Under the pieces are notes generated by a model. The model was not told where the DNA came from. It was given only the letters and a program-made list of their open reading frames with translations, and made no database searches. This document shows positions 27,980 to 36,489 of a stretch of 64,000 bases of DNA, piece by piece. The stretch comes from Hahellaceae bacterium (lineage in GTDB: Bacteria > Pseudomonadota > Gammaproteobacteria > Pseudomonadales > Oleiphilaceae). How positions within the stretch are numbered: position 1 is the first letter of the stretch; each line of letters begins with the position of its first letter. The stretch is from NCBI GenBank assembly GCA_016744695.1, contig JADGDV010000002.1, positions 178,707 to 242,706 on the forward strand, read 5' to 3'. The translations under genes and the position numbers were made by a program.

Positions 27980-28381
27980 ATGACACTTATGCAACCTCCA
28001 CATTCTAGCTCTAAAGGCTTTACTCTACTCGAAGTAATGATCGCATTAATAATATTTGGCTTAATAGCAACGGTCATCCAGAAGGTAACGGCTCAAACTA
28101 TTGTTCAATCTGAGCGTATACGCCTTAAAACATTTGCAAACTGGATTGCTGAAAATAAGATGTCTGAGCTGCGTTTAAATGATCAGTTACCCCCAACTCG
28201 AGAGCAAAAAGATGATGTTGAGTACGCCAATGAAAATTGGAAGGTAGTGTCTAAAGTAACCAAGACGACTAATGCTAATTTCCATCGAGTTGATTTAGTG
28301 ATTTTTCATTTAGCTGAAGAAAGTCAATTGGATGAGGGTAACCAGGTTTTGAGTTATTCTGGTTTTGTGGGGCTTCATTAA
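27980..28381 (+). CDS. gspI: Minor pseudopilin GspI
   Basis: A 133-residue minor pseudopilin. The prepilin site is SKG|FTLLEVMIALIIFGLIA. The body contains NWIAENKMSELRL, the hallmark of GspI (normally WvAeNqlae.rl), before a small beta domain. GspI, GspJ and GspK form the tip complex that primes pseudopilus assembly. Its stop overlaps the gspJ ATG by one base, consistent with coupling. Confidence 0.92.
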   Translation: MTLMQPPHSSSKGFTLLEVMIALIIFGLIATVIQKVTAQTIVQSERIRLKTFANWIAENKMSELRLNDQLPPTREQKDDVEYANENWKVVSKVTKTTNANFHRVDLVIFHLAEESQLDEGNQVLSYSGFVGLH

Positions 28382-29100
28382 TGGCAGGTTTCTATAACAG
28401 GGCACACTTAGCACAGCATGGCTTTACCTTATTAGAGGTGCTTATTGCCATTGTTATCACTGCATTAATTGGTTTAGGTACCTCACAATTATTAAGTGGA
28501 ACAATAAAAGCTCAGGAAATCACACAAAAAAACAGTGAGCGTTTTGAGCAAATACAAAAAGCGGTTTTACTTTTAAGCCGAGACATACAACAAATAAACA
28601 CACGCGCCATAAGAGATGAGTATGGCGACTTTCAACCCGCGCTCACTAACCGAAATTCATTGTACCTTTTTGAATTAACGCGTTCAGGTTGGCGTAATCC
28701 TATGGCAGATGAGCGGAGTGAATTACAACGCGTCTCTTATGAGTTGGTTGACGGAGAACTGTTAAGACATTACTGGCATGTGTTAGACCGCTCTCAAGAC
28801 AGTGAAAGTGTTTTTCAAACCTTGTTAACGGGTATTGAAAAAATATCTCTACGCTTTATGTCAGAAAATTCACAGTGGGTTAATACATGGCCACCAGAGC
28901 AAGATCCTGATGATGAAAACCCTCGTGCTCGCAATCATAAGCTCCCCAAAGCCATAGAAGTCACCATAGTCCATGACTTTTATGGAGAGCTCATAAAGCT
29001 TTATGATTTGCCACAATATGTCACTGTTGCATCGACCGCACAACAGGAGCAAGGTAATGAGAATGAGGCATCTAGTGATACTAATGAAGATGCTGAATGA
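28381..29100 (+). CDS. gspJ: Minor pseudopilin GspJ
   Basis: A 239-residue minor pseudopilin with prepilin site QHG|FTLLEVLIAIVITALIGLG. The soluble domain includes LLSRDIQQINTRAIRDEYG and LELTRSGW-like FELTRSGWRNPMADERSELQRVSYEL (partly quoted), both characteristic of GspJ. The C-terminal 20 residues are acidic and glutamine-rich. The gene overlaps gspK by four bases. It is expected at the tip complex with GspI and GspK. Confidence 0.92.
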   Translation: MAGFYNRAHLAQHGFTLLEVLIAIVITALIGLGTSQLLSGTIKAQEITQKNSERFEQIQKAVLLLSRDIQQINTRAIRDEYGDFQPALTNRNSLYLFELTRSGWRNPMADERSELQRVSYELVDGELLRHYWHVLDRSQDSESVFQTLLTGIEKISLRFMSENSQWVNTWPPEQDPDDENPRARNHKLPKAIEVTIVHDFYGELIKLYDLPQYVTVASTAQQEQGNENEASSDTNEDAE

Positions 29101-30113
29101 AGATGAAGAATAGAAACCTATTTTCACCTTTGCCTGGCAAGCAAAAGGGGATTGCATTAATGATGGTGTTATTTGTTTTTGCTTTAGTCACCATTCTAGC
29201 TGGCGGCATGATTTCTCGGCAGAGCCTATTTATTCAAAAAGCTTCAAATACATTAATACAAAGTCAGGCTTATGAATATGCTATTGGTGCAGAACAAGTA
29301 GCAAGGCAGATGCTTTTTGCTGACTGGGAAGAAGACAAGAAAGAAAAATCATTTACCGATGACCATGGAGAAGTATGGGGGCAGGGAGCTGCAGGCTTCC
29401 CTATCGATTACGGTGTAATTGAAGCTCAGATTGATGATTTACAAGGGCGATTTAATATTAACAGTGTCGTAAATACCGATAGCTCTCAAGATTCTGCATC
29501 AATCGAGCGACTAAAAAACTTATTTATCGTATTAGACATTGAAGAGATCTCAGTCGAAAAAGTGATAGACTGGATAGATGACAATGATGAAACAGAAGGT
29601 GGTGACGGCGCTGAAGAAGGTGACTACTTAGTTAAAGAAAGACCTTACAGGACCGGTAATCAGGCTTTTGTATCTACCTCTGAATTAATGTTAATTAACG
29701 GGATGACTGATAAAATTTTTCAAAAATTATTACCGCATATATCAGCATTACCGCCAGGTGTAAAAGCCATTAATGTTAATACCTGCTCGAAAGAGGTTAT
29801 AAGGTCGCTTGCCAAAGGTAAAATACTTTCTGACTCTGAAGGGCAGTCTATAATTGATCATAGAAAAGATAATACTTTTGAAAATATTGAAGATTTTAAA
29901 GCGCTTCCAGAGTATGCCGGTTTAACATTAAATGGGGGCTTTTCAATTAATTCAGAATTCTTTAAAGTTTCATCAAAAGTAACGCTAGCCGATAGAGTCA
30001 GCCGATTGGTATCAATACTTTATCGAGACTCAGAAAATGGTAACCTTACTTTAATGGAAAGGAATCAAGGTCAGAAATACCTTATAACTAAAGACTTGGT
30101 TTTACAGCAGTAG
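29097..30113 (+). CDS. gspK: Minor pseudopilin GspK
   Basis: A 338-residue large minor pseudopilin capping the pseudopilus. The leader site is KG|IALMMVLFVFALVTILAGG; as in other GspK proteins, position +5 after cleavage is not glutamate. The globular region has AQIDDLQGRFNINSVV, VIDWIDDNDETEGGDGAEEGDY (calcium site region) and two helix-hairpin motifs, typical of GspK. A GTCATTCCCGC palindrome lies just after its stop. Confidence 0.93.
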   Translation: MKMKNRNLFSPLPGKQKGIALMMVLFVFALVTILAGGMISRQSLFIQKASNTLIQSQAYEYAIGAEQVARQMLFADWEEDKKEKSFTDDHGEVWGQGAAGFPIDYGVIEAQIDDLQGRFNINSVVNTDSSQDSASIERLKNLFIVLDIEEISVEKVIDWIDDNDETEGGDGAEEGDYLVKERPYRTGNQAFVSTSELMLINGMTDKIFQKLLPHISALPPGVKAINVNTCSKEVIRSLAKGKILSDSEGQSIIDHRKDNTFENIEDFKALPEYAGLTLNGGFSINSEFFKVSSKVTLADRVSRLVSILYRDSENGNLTLMERNQGQKYLITKDLVLQQ

Positions 30114-30129
30114 TCATAAAACCTTCAGT

Positions 30130-30155
30130 GTCATTCCCGCGAAGGCGGGAATGAC
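30130..30155. repeat. GTCATTCCCGC dispersed palindrome
   Basis: An 11-bp perfect stem, GTCATTCCCGC (30130-30140) with GCGGGAATGAC (30145-30155) and loop GAAG. This hairpin is a widely dispersed bacterial repeat. Here it sits in the 75-base gap between gspK and gspL and may stabilise or attenuate the operon transcript; there is no T-run to make it a terminator. Confidence 0.7.
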
Positions 30156-30188
30156 AGATGGGTAACAAAGGATATAAAGAGAATAATA

Positions 30189-31490
30189 ATGCCAAACAAG
30201 TTGTTTATTCGAGTGCTGACTTTATCTGAAGATGAAGACAAACAGCTTACTCATTTTGAGTGGGCACTTTATGCCCGTGCGGGTCAAAAGCTGGCAGGCG
30301 GTATGGCTGCACAATTTGATGAAGTACAGCAAATACTTGAACAAAATGCGATTGATGATGTTCAAATTGTAGGTTTGGTGCCTGCCAACTACATAAATTC
30401 TACACAGGTGCTCATACCGGGTAAGCAAACTCGTTTTGTACAACAGGCGCTTCCCTTCGCTGTTGAAGAGCAGTTAACTGAAGACTTAGACGATGTACAT
30501 ATTTCCTTGGGTGATAAAAACCCAGATGGACGATATTCTGTTGAAGTGATTAACCGCCGGCTATTTGAAAATTTTTATGATGCATTAACAGAAATGGGAT
30601 ATACCATTAATGGTATTTTCAGTGATGCCTCATTACTCCCCATCAAAGATGTAGATATGGCTATTGGCTTTGAAGATGAGTGGGCACTAGTCAATTTTGA
30701 ACCGCATACTGTTAGTCGGGTTAAGATTTTTAATTTGGCGCATTACTTTGAGTCATCTTTAATTACTGATGATGGCATTGAAACCGAAATAGCAAAAAAT
30801 ATTAATTGTTATATTCCTCCAGAGCAACTTGACTCACTTAAAATAATTCTTGCAGAGCTGCAACAAAATGAAGGTGTAGCACTGGTCAACCATGACTTAA
30901 ACATACCGCTGCTTGAGCTTTTGTGTGAATCTTGGTTTCAACTTGGGTCACAAGGCATCAATTTATGTCAAGGTGACTTCAAAGTGCTTAGCACAAACAC
31001 TCCTTCATTTAAAAAATGGACTGCTGTAGCCACTGTTGCTGGTATTTGGTTTTTACTACAAGTTGGGCTAGATTTAGGTAAAGGTTATTATTATCAGTCA
31101 CTAGCCAATGATTACGAATATTCTGCTTTACAAGTTTATAAAGATATTTTCCCTGCTGAGCGTCGTGTAACGATTAATAACCTCAGACGAACACTAAAGG
31201 GTAAGTTAAATATTGCAGGGGCTGACATGGGTAGCCATGATTTTCTTTCACTCTTAAGTGAAACGGGTTATCAATATTCTAAAATACCTAACAATGCCGC
31301 AATTACGTTTAATAGTGTAAATTTCAGTGATCAGCGAAAAGAACTCATTATTGATCTTCGAGCGGCTTCTTTTCAACAACTTGACCAACTAAAAAATGGT
31401 CTTACATCCGCGGGCTTAGGTGCCAAAATTAGCTCAACTATCAATGAGAAAGATAGTGCAAGAGGGCGCTTGAGCGTGACAGGTTCTTAA
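30189..31490 (+). CDS. gspL: Type II secretion protein GspL
   Basis: A 433-residue inner-membrane component that binds GspE in the cytoplasm and GspM in the membrane. The N-terminal actin-like cytoplasmic domain contains VLIPGKQTRFVQQALPFAVEEQLTED (partly quoted), the best conserved GspL motif. A single transmembrane helix lies near residue 277 (WTAVATVAGIWFLLQVGLDL). The periplasmic ferredoxin-like domain follows (NAAITFNSVNFSDQRKELII). The ATG follows the repeat-containing gap, and its end overlaps gspM by one base. Confidence 0.9.
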   Translation: MPNKLFIRVLTLSEDEDKQLTHFEWALYARAGQKLAGGMAAQFDEVQQILEQNAIDDVQIVGLVPANYINSTQVLIPGKQTRFVQQALPFAVEEQLTEDLDDVHISLGDKNPDGRYSVEVINRRLFENFYDALTEMGYTINGIFSDASLLPIKDVDMAIGFEDEWALVNFEPHTVSRVKIFNLAHYFESSLITDDGIETEIAKNINCYIPPEQLDSLKIILAELQQNEGVALVNHDLNIPLLELLCESWFQLGSQGINLCQGDFKVLSTNTPSFKKWTAVATVAGIWFLLQVGLDLGKGYYYQSLANDYEYSALQVYKDIFPAERRVTINNLRRTLKGKLNIAGADMGSHDFLSLLSETGYQYSKIPNNAAITFNSVNFSDQRKELIIDLRAASFQQLDQLKNGLTSAGLGAKISSTINEKDSARGRLSVTGS

Positions 31491-32017
31491 TGATGTCTTT
31501 ATTACATAAATTTAAAAACACACCGACTTACGTATCAGCACAACGTCAGTATGATGCACTGCCAAGTCGTGACCAGAAAGCTCTATTAGCACTAAGTATT
31601 GCTTTGGTATTGGCTATTCTATACTTTTTGGTTTGGTCTCCTGCCCATTCTTTTGCTAAGCAAGAAGAAGCAAACCTTGAATCAGCTAAAGAACTACTGA
31701 GCTGGGTAAAGGCCAATGAAAAGGTCGCTAGAACATTGGTGTCGGACAACTCAGCGGGTTCTTCTAAAATTTTAGATAGTCAGTCTTTGGTTTCTACCGT
31801 TAGCGCTAATGCACAAAAGCATAAAATAAAGCTAAAAAGATTTGAACCCAGTGGTGAGCGGAAGGTCAGAGTGTGGTTAGAAAAAGTACCCTTTGACAAT
31901 GTCATTGTTTGGCTTAGAGATTTAAATACTACGTACAATATTGATGTTTCGCAGATTTCTATAGATAGAGATGAAAAAGGTGGCTTAGTTAATGTTCGAA
32001 TAACATTAAAAAGTTAA
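31490..32017 (+). CDS. gspM: Type II secretion protein GspM
   Basis: A 175-residue bitopic protein partnering GspL. The N-terminus carries the GspM-type YDALPSRDQKALLALSIALVLAILYFLVW stretch (partly quoted), with one transmembrane helix near residues 31-50. The periplasmic ferredoxin-like domain follows (VWLEKVPFDNVIVWLRDLN). The gene overlaps gspL by one base. No gspN follows; the next gene is an acetyltransferase. Confidence 0.9.
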   Translation: MMSLLHKFKNTPTYVSAQRQYDALPSRDQKALLALSIALVLAILYFLVWSPAHSFAKQEEANLESAKELLSWVKANEKVARTLVSDNSAGSSKILDSQSLVSTVSANAQKHKIKLKRFEPSGERKVRVWLEKVPFDNVIVWLRDLNTTYNIDVSQISIDRDEKGGLVNVRITLKS

Positions 32018-32072
32018 CTATTAATTAAATTATCTGTATTTAAGAAGTTGATCTATAAAAGGAATAATAATA

Positions 32073-32702
32073 ATGATTGAAATGGATGAATGTATTGAAG
32101 CTGAAATAGTTAGACTAACCCCTTCAGCCACAAGTGAAGCAAAGGCTATTCTTTATCATGCCTATAAAGGTGAGAAAACATTCACTTATTTATTTGATTC
32201 ATCTCGAGCGGGTTATGATCAACGCGTTCGGGCATCGATAAGAGAACTTATAGATCTACATTTCTCTCTTAATCAAGATGTAATTGGCCTTAGTGTTGAA
32301 GGGCTTCTAATTGGCATTGCTCTAGTAGGCAACCCAACCGTTAGACTTAATCTAGCGGATCAATTTAATTGGCGAATGAGGATGATGCTAACAGCAGGAC
32401 TCAGCTCAACTCGCAGATATATTGATTATCATATGCAGGTTAAAGCATGTTTTCCTGGCGCTGAATACCATCAATTACCTTTAATGGGCATTGATGTAAA
32501 GTATCAGCATAAAGGATACGGCCGTATGTTGCTTAATGCGGTTGAGAAATTATGTGATGAAAACCCTCGCTCTTGTGGTATTGGTCTAGATACAGGTAAC
32601 ACGCGTTATCTTGGCTTTTATGAGTCAATGGGCTATAAAAAAGTAGGCGCGATCAAGTTGGGTAATTTTACCGAAACGGTTTTATTTAAATCACGTGTTT
32701 AG
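32073..32702 (+). CDS. GNAT family N-acetyltransferase
   Basis: A 209-residue acetyl-CoA-dependent N-acetyltransferase. The acetyl-CoA-binding motif A is MGIDVKYQHKGYGRMLL near residue 138, matching Q/R-x-x-G-x-G/A; motif B is IGLDTGNTRYLGFYESMGY. The N-terminal half is divergent and gives no substrate hint. It lies 55 bases after gspM and 34 before gor, so it may belong to neither unit functionally. The substrate is unknown. Confidence 0.82.
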   Translation: MIEMDECIEAEIVRLTPSATSEAKAILYHAYKGEKTFTYLFDSSRAGYDQRVRASIRELIDLHFSLNQDVIGLSVEGLLIGIALVGNPTVRLNLADQFNWRMRMMLTAGLSSTRRYIDYHMQVKACFPGAEYHQLPLMGIDVKYQHKGYGRMLLNAVEKLCDENPRSCGIGLDTGNTRYLGFYESMGYKKVGAIKLGNFTETVLFKSRV

Positions 32703-32736
32703 TTAAATCTTGTGATTCATTAAGGAAATAATTTTT

Positions 32737-34110
32737 ATGTCTGAATACGATTTTGATCTGTTTGTCATTGGTGCAGGCTCTGGTGGCGTTAGACTTTCAA
32801 GAATCGCAGCAGGGCTGGGAGCCAAAGTCGCGGTAGCTGAAGATCGTTATATGGGAGGCACTTGCGTTAACGTAGGCTGTGTTCCAAAAAAACTGTTTGT
32901 TTATGCCTCTCACGTTGCTGAAGATGTAGAAGATGGTGCGGGTTTTGGATGGTCAAATAGTGGCAATCTATCTTTTGACTGGAACACTTTACGTGAAAAC
33001 AAAAATAAAGAAATAAGCCGCCTTAATGGTATTTATGGCAGTTTATTGAGCAATTCTGGCGTGACTGTTTGTGATGGACGAGCTCGTTTTGTTGATAAAA
33101 ACACCGTGTCAGTTGGTGATAAAACATACACCGCTAAACATATCACTATTGCGACCGGCAGTTGGCCTTTTATTCCTGAATTCCCTGGTTCAGAACATGC
33201 TATAAGTTCTAATGAATTTTTCTTTCTTCCTGATTTACCAAAATCGGCCATTGTTTTAGGAGGAGGGTATATTGCAGTAGAGCTTGCAGGCATTCTTAAT
33301 GGATTAGGTGTTAATACCACACTTATTTATCGTGGAGACCTATTTCTACGTGGGTTTGATGAAGATGTTCGTCAGTTTGCAAAAGATGAAATTAAGAAAA
33401 AGGGTATTAATCTCAAATTTAATAATAACATAGCCTCTATTTCTATAAATAATGCTGCAACTCAGGATGGTAAAGTAAGCTATTCGGTTACGTTAGAAGA
33501 TGGTAGTACTGAACAAACAGACTTAGTACTCGCTGCAACGGGCCGTAAAGCGCATGTACAAGATATTGGCATTGAAAATGTAGATATAAAACTTAACAAA
33601 GCGGGCAATATAATTGTAGATGAAAACTTTACAACATCCGTTGATTCTATATTTGCTGTGGGCGATGTTAAGGGGGGTTATCAATTAACACCTGTTGCTC
33701 TCGCTGAAGGCATGGCATTGGCAAATAAGTTATTTAATAACACGCCTATATGCATGGATTATGAAAATATAGCCACTGCAGTGTTTTGCCAACCCACTAT
33801 TGCTACGGTAGGTCTTACTGAAATTCAGGCACGCGATCGCTTTACTGATATTGATGTATATAAGTCAGATTTTAGAGCGATGAAGCATACGATATCAGGA
33901 AGAGATGAAAGAACCTTAATGAAGCTTATTGTTGATAAAGAAAGCGATAAAGTTGTGGGTTGTCATATGGTTGGACCTGAATCCGGTGAAATTATTCAGG
34001 GTATCGCTATCGCTATTAAAGCGGGTGCTACCAAGGCTCATTTTGATCAAACTATAGGTATTCACCCTACCGCGGCAGAAGAGTTTGTTACGATGAGAGA
34101 GCCTGTTTAA
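32737..34110 (+). CDS. gor: Glutathione-disulfide reductase
   Basis: A 457-residue NADPH-dependent flavoenzyme that reduces glutathione disulfide. The FAD motif is LFVIGAGSGGVRLSRIAA. The redox-active dithiol is in GGTCVNVGCVPKKLFVYAS, the glutathione-reductase form of the motif. The NADPH domain motif is VLGGGYIAVELAGIL, followed by the GDV FAD-binding block. The C-terminal interface ends in HPTAAEEFVTMR with the catalytic His. Length is normal. The stop (34110) is directly followed by the bioA GTG. Confidence 0.95.
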   Translation: MSEYDFDLFVIGAGSGGVRLSRIAAGLGAKVAVAEDRYMGGTCVNVGCVPKKLFVYASHVAEDVEDGAGFGWSNSGNLSFDWNTLRENKNKEISRLNGIYGSLLSNSGVTVCDGRARFVDKNTVSVGDKTYTAKHITIATGSWPFIPEFPGSEHAISSNEFFFLPDLPKSAIVLGGGYIAVELAGILNGLGVNTTLIYRGDLFLRGFDEDVRQFAKDEIKKKGINLKFNNNIASISINNAATQDGKVSYSVTLEDGSTEQTDLVLAATGRKAHVQDIGIENVDIKLNKAGNIIVDENFTTSVDSIFAVGDVKGGYQLTPVALAEGMALANKLFNNTPICMDYENIATAVFCQPTIATVGLTEIQARDRFTDIDVYKSDFRAMKHTISGRDERTLMKLIVDKESDKVVGCHMVGPESGEIIQGIAIAIKAGATKAHFDQTIGIHPTAAEEFVTMREPV

Positions 34111-35397
34111 GTGTCTATAAATGACCCGTTATTAGATTTTGATCGACAGCATATATGGCACCCCTACAGTGCCATTGGTGCAAACCAACCTTTATGGCGT
34201 GTTAAGTCTGCCGAGGGCGTTAGGCTTCATTTAGCTGATGGGTCAGAATTAATTGATGGGATGTCTTCTTGGTGGAGTGCTATTCACGGTTACAATCACC
34301 CTAGTTTAAATAGTGCGCTTCAAGAACAAATAGGTAAAATGTCTCATGTTATGTTTGGTGGGCTAACACATGAGCCTGCAATAAAATTAGCCAAGTTACT
34401 CATTGATATAACGCCGCTCGATATACAGACTGTTTTTTTCTCAGATTCTGGTTCAGTAGCGGTTGAAGTGTCAATGAAAATGGCGATTCAATACTGGCAT
34501 GGCAAAGGTAAAAGTCGCAAACAACGGTTTCTAAGCCTCAAAAACGGCTATCATGGTGATACTTTTGGTGCGATGTCGGTTTGTGACCCTGTTACCGGGA
34601 TGCATTCTCTGTTTTCTGACACTCTCACAGAGCAGTTCTTTGTAGATGCTCCTACTTGTAAGTTTAATGCTTCTTGTAATGAAGAAGATATTACCCCCCT
34701 TAAAGATCAGCTAAAAAAACATCACGAAACAATTGCTGCGGTCATTATGGAACCTATAGTGCAAGGCGCAGGGGGCATGCGTTTTTACTCTCCTGAATAC
34801 CTTCAGCAGGCCAGGTCGCTATGTGATGAATATGGGGTGCTTTTGATTCTTGATGAAATTGCCACGGGTTTTGGTCGAACAGGTAAAATGTTTGCTTGTG
34901 AATATGCAAACATTGAGCCCGACATAATGTGCGTAGGAAAAGCGCTAACCGGTGGTTATTTAACCCTTGCCGCAACCATGACGACTAAAGAGATTAGTGA
35001 AACCATCAGCCATGGTAACCCAGGGTTATTTATGCATGGCCCTACGTTTATGGCTAATCCACTTGCATGCTCTGCCGGTGTCGCTAGTTTGGAGTTATTA
35101 CTTAGCACTGACTGGAAACACAATATAAAACGAATTGAGTCTAGGTTAGTTAAAGGCCTTTCAGCGTGTGAAGCATTAGATAATGCTGCCGATGTGAGAG
35201 TGCTGGGAGCAATAGGTGTTGTAGAGCTTAAAGAGCCTGTAAATCTTGCAGATATTCAGCCCAAATTTGTAGAGCAGGGGGTCTGGGTTAGACCTTTCGG
35301 AAAGCTTGTTTACCTGATGCCTCCATTTATCATGAGTGATGATGACTTAGATTATTTAACTCAGGCTGTTTATAAAATATTAAGTACTCAGCCATAA
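34111..35397 (+). CDS. bioA: Adenosylmethionine-8-amino-7-oxononanoate transaminase
   Basis: A 428-residue class III aminotransferase that converts KAPA to DAPA in biotin synthesis, using SAM as amino donor. Hallmarks are the N-terminal HIWHPYSAIG, DGMSSWWSAIHGYNHP, FSDSGSVAVEVSMKMA and LILDEIATGFGRTGKMFAC. The Schiff-base lysine lies in CVGKALTGGYLTLAA. The start is a GTG immediately after the gor stop, with no intergenic base. No other bio genes are near, so bioA is detached from the biotin cluster here. Confidence 0.95.
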   Translation: MSINDPLLDFDRQHIWHPYSAIGANQPLWRVKSAEGVRLHLADGSELIDGMSSWWSAIHGYNHPSLNSALQEQIGKMSHVMFGGLTHEPAIKLAKLLIDITPLDIQTVFFSDSGSVAVEVSMKMAIQYWHGKGKSRKQRFLSLKNGYHGDTFGAMSVCDPVTGMHSLFSDTLTEQFFVDAPTCKFNASCNEEDITPLKDQLKKHHETIAAVIMEPIVQGAGGMRFYSPEYLQQARSLCDEYGVLLILDEIATGFGRTGKMFACEYANIEPDIMCVGKALTGGYLTLAATMTTKEISETISHGNPGLFMHGPTFMANPLACSAGVASLELLLSTDWKHNIKRIESRLVKGLSACEALDNAADVRVLGAIGVVELKEPVNLADIQPKFVEQGVWVRPFGKLVYLMPPFIMSDDDLDYLTQAVYKILSTQP

Positions 35398-35475
35398 ACT
35401 ATTCATCATCAAACTCAGATAGCCTTAATCCGTTTTTTTGAGCCTAACCTATTACTTTAAAAATTCACTAATTTC

Positions 35476-36489
35476 TTATACTTTTACGCCTTTTGATGGT
35501 GTAAAAGAATCCATTACTTCAAGGTAATTCCCCCGTGCATAAATAGAAGGTGATGCGGCTTTATGATAACTAAGGCTCCCTTTAAGTTGTTCAACAGAGG
35601 AATATTCTTTCTCTCCCATCCATGAGGTGAGGTCAGCTAGGATTTCAGTGAGAACATCAGGACCTCTTTGAATGAGTACACTACATAAATAAACCGCATC
35701 AGCGCCTGCCAGTAAGGCTTTTATCACTTCTTGATAACTATGAAAGCCTCCTGTAGCCGCTAACGATAGTGTCACCTGACTCCTTAATAAAGCAAGCCAC
35801 CGGATTCTTAAGAGTGATTCAGTAGGGGATGAAAGTTGAAGAGTAGGCGATAGCTCAAGTGTTTCAAGGTTAATGTCAGGTTGATAGAAGCGATTAAAAC
35901 AAACAAGACCTTTCGCACCACTGCTTTCTAGCTGTTGTGCGAAATGGCTTAACGAGGTGAATTGAGAAGAAAGCTTAACGGTAATTGGAATACTGACTTC
36001 ATTTGTTAAACTCTCAACAAGCCTTATAAAATCACCTTCTACAAGGCTAGCTGTTTTTTCGGCCTCCGCAGCTACAGAATATAAATTTAACTCAATTGCA
36101 TCACAACCAGCCTGCTGTAGATCTAAAGCACAATCGATCCAGCCACTGGGCGTTACTCCATTGATACTAGCAATAACTGGAATATCAAGTGATTGCTTAC
36201 AACTTGATACGAGTGACAACATTTTATCAAGGTGAGATGAGTAGTTATCAGGGGGAGGTAAAAAACTATCGGCCTCATTATGACCTATATCTTGATGATG
36301 TATAAATCTGGCCATATGCTCTTGTTCATGTATTAACGCTTCTTCAAAAAGAGACGGTAGTACAATCGCAGAAGCCCCTGCATCTTCTAGCTGACGAATA
36401 CTATCTATATTGTTAGTGAATGGGCTTGATGATGGTACTAGAGGGTTTTTTAATGATAACCCTAAATAACTTGTTACTAGATTAGTCAT
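35476..36489 (-). CDS. Dihydroorotate dehydrogenase-like protein
   Basis: A 337-residue flavin-binding TIM barrel of the DHOD family. The N-terminus TSYLGLSLKNPLVPSSSPFT matches the class that accompanies pyruvate:ferredoxin oxidoreductase genes; the C-terminal LLAGADAVYLCSVLIQRG is the phosphate-binding region. It is probably not the pyrimidine enzyme PyrD. The start is ATG 36489, overlapping the nifJ stop by eight bases with GGGGAG upstream, so it is translationally coupled to nifJ. Role in anaerobic or flavin-linked redox metabolism is inferred from the pairing. Confidence 0.85.
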   Translation of the reverse strand: MTNLVTSYLGLSLKNPLVPSSSPFTNNIDSIRQLEDAGASAIVLPSLFEEALIHEQEHMARFIHHQDIGHNEADSFLPPPDNYSSHLDKMLSLVSSCKQSLDIPVIASINGVTPSGWIDCALDLQQAGCDAIELNLYSVAAEAEKTASLVEGDFIRLVESLTNEVSIPITVKLSSQFTSLSHFAQQLESSGAKGLVCFNRFYQPDINLETLELSPTLQLSSPTESLLRIRWLALLRSQVTLSLAATGGFHSYQEVIKALLAGADAVYLCSVLIQRGPDVLTEILADLTSWMGEKEYSSVEQLKGSLSYHKAASPSIYARGNYLEVMDSFTPSKGVKV

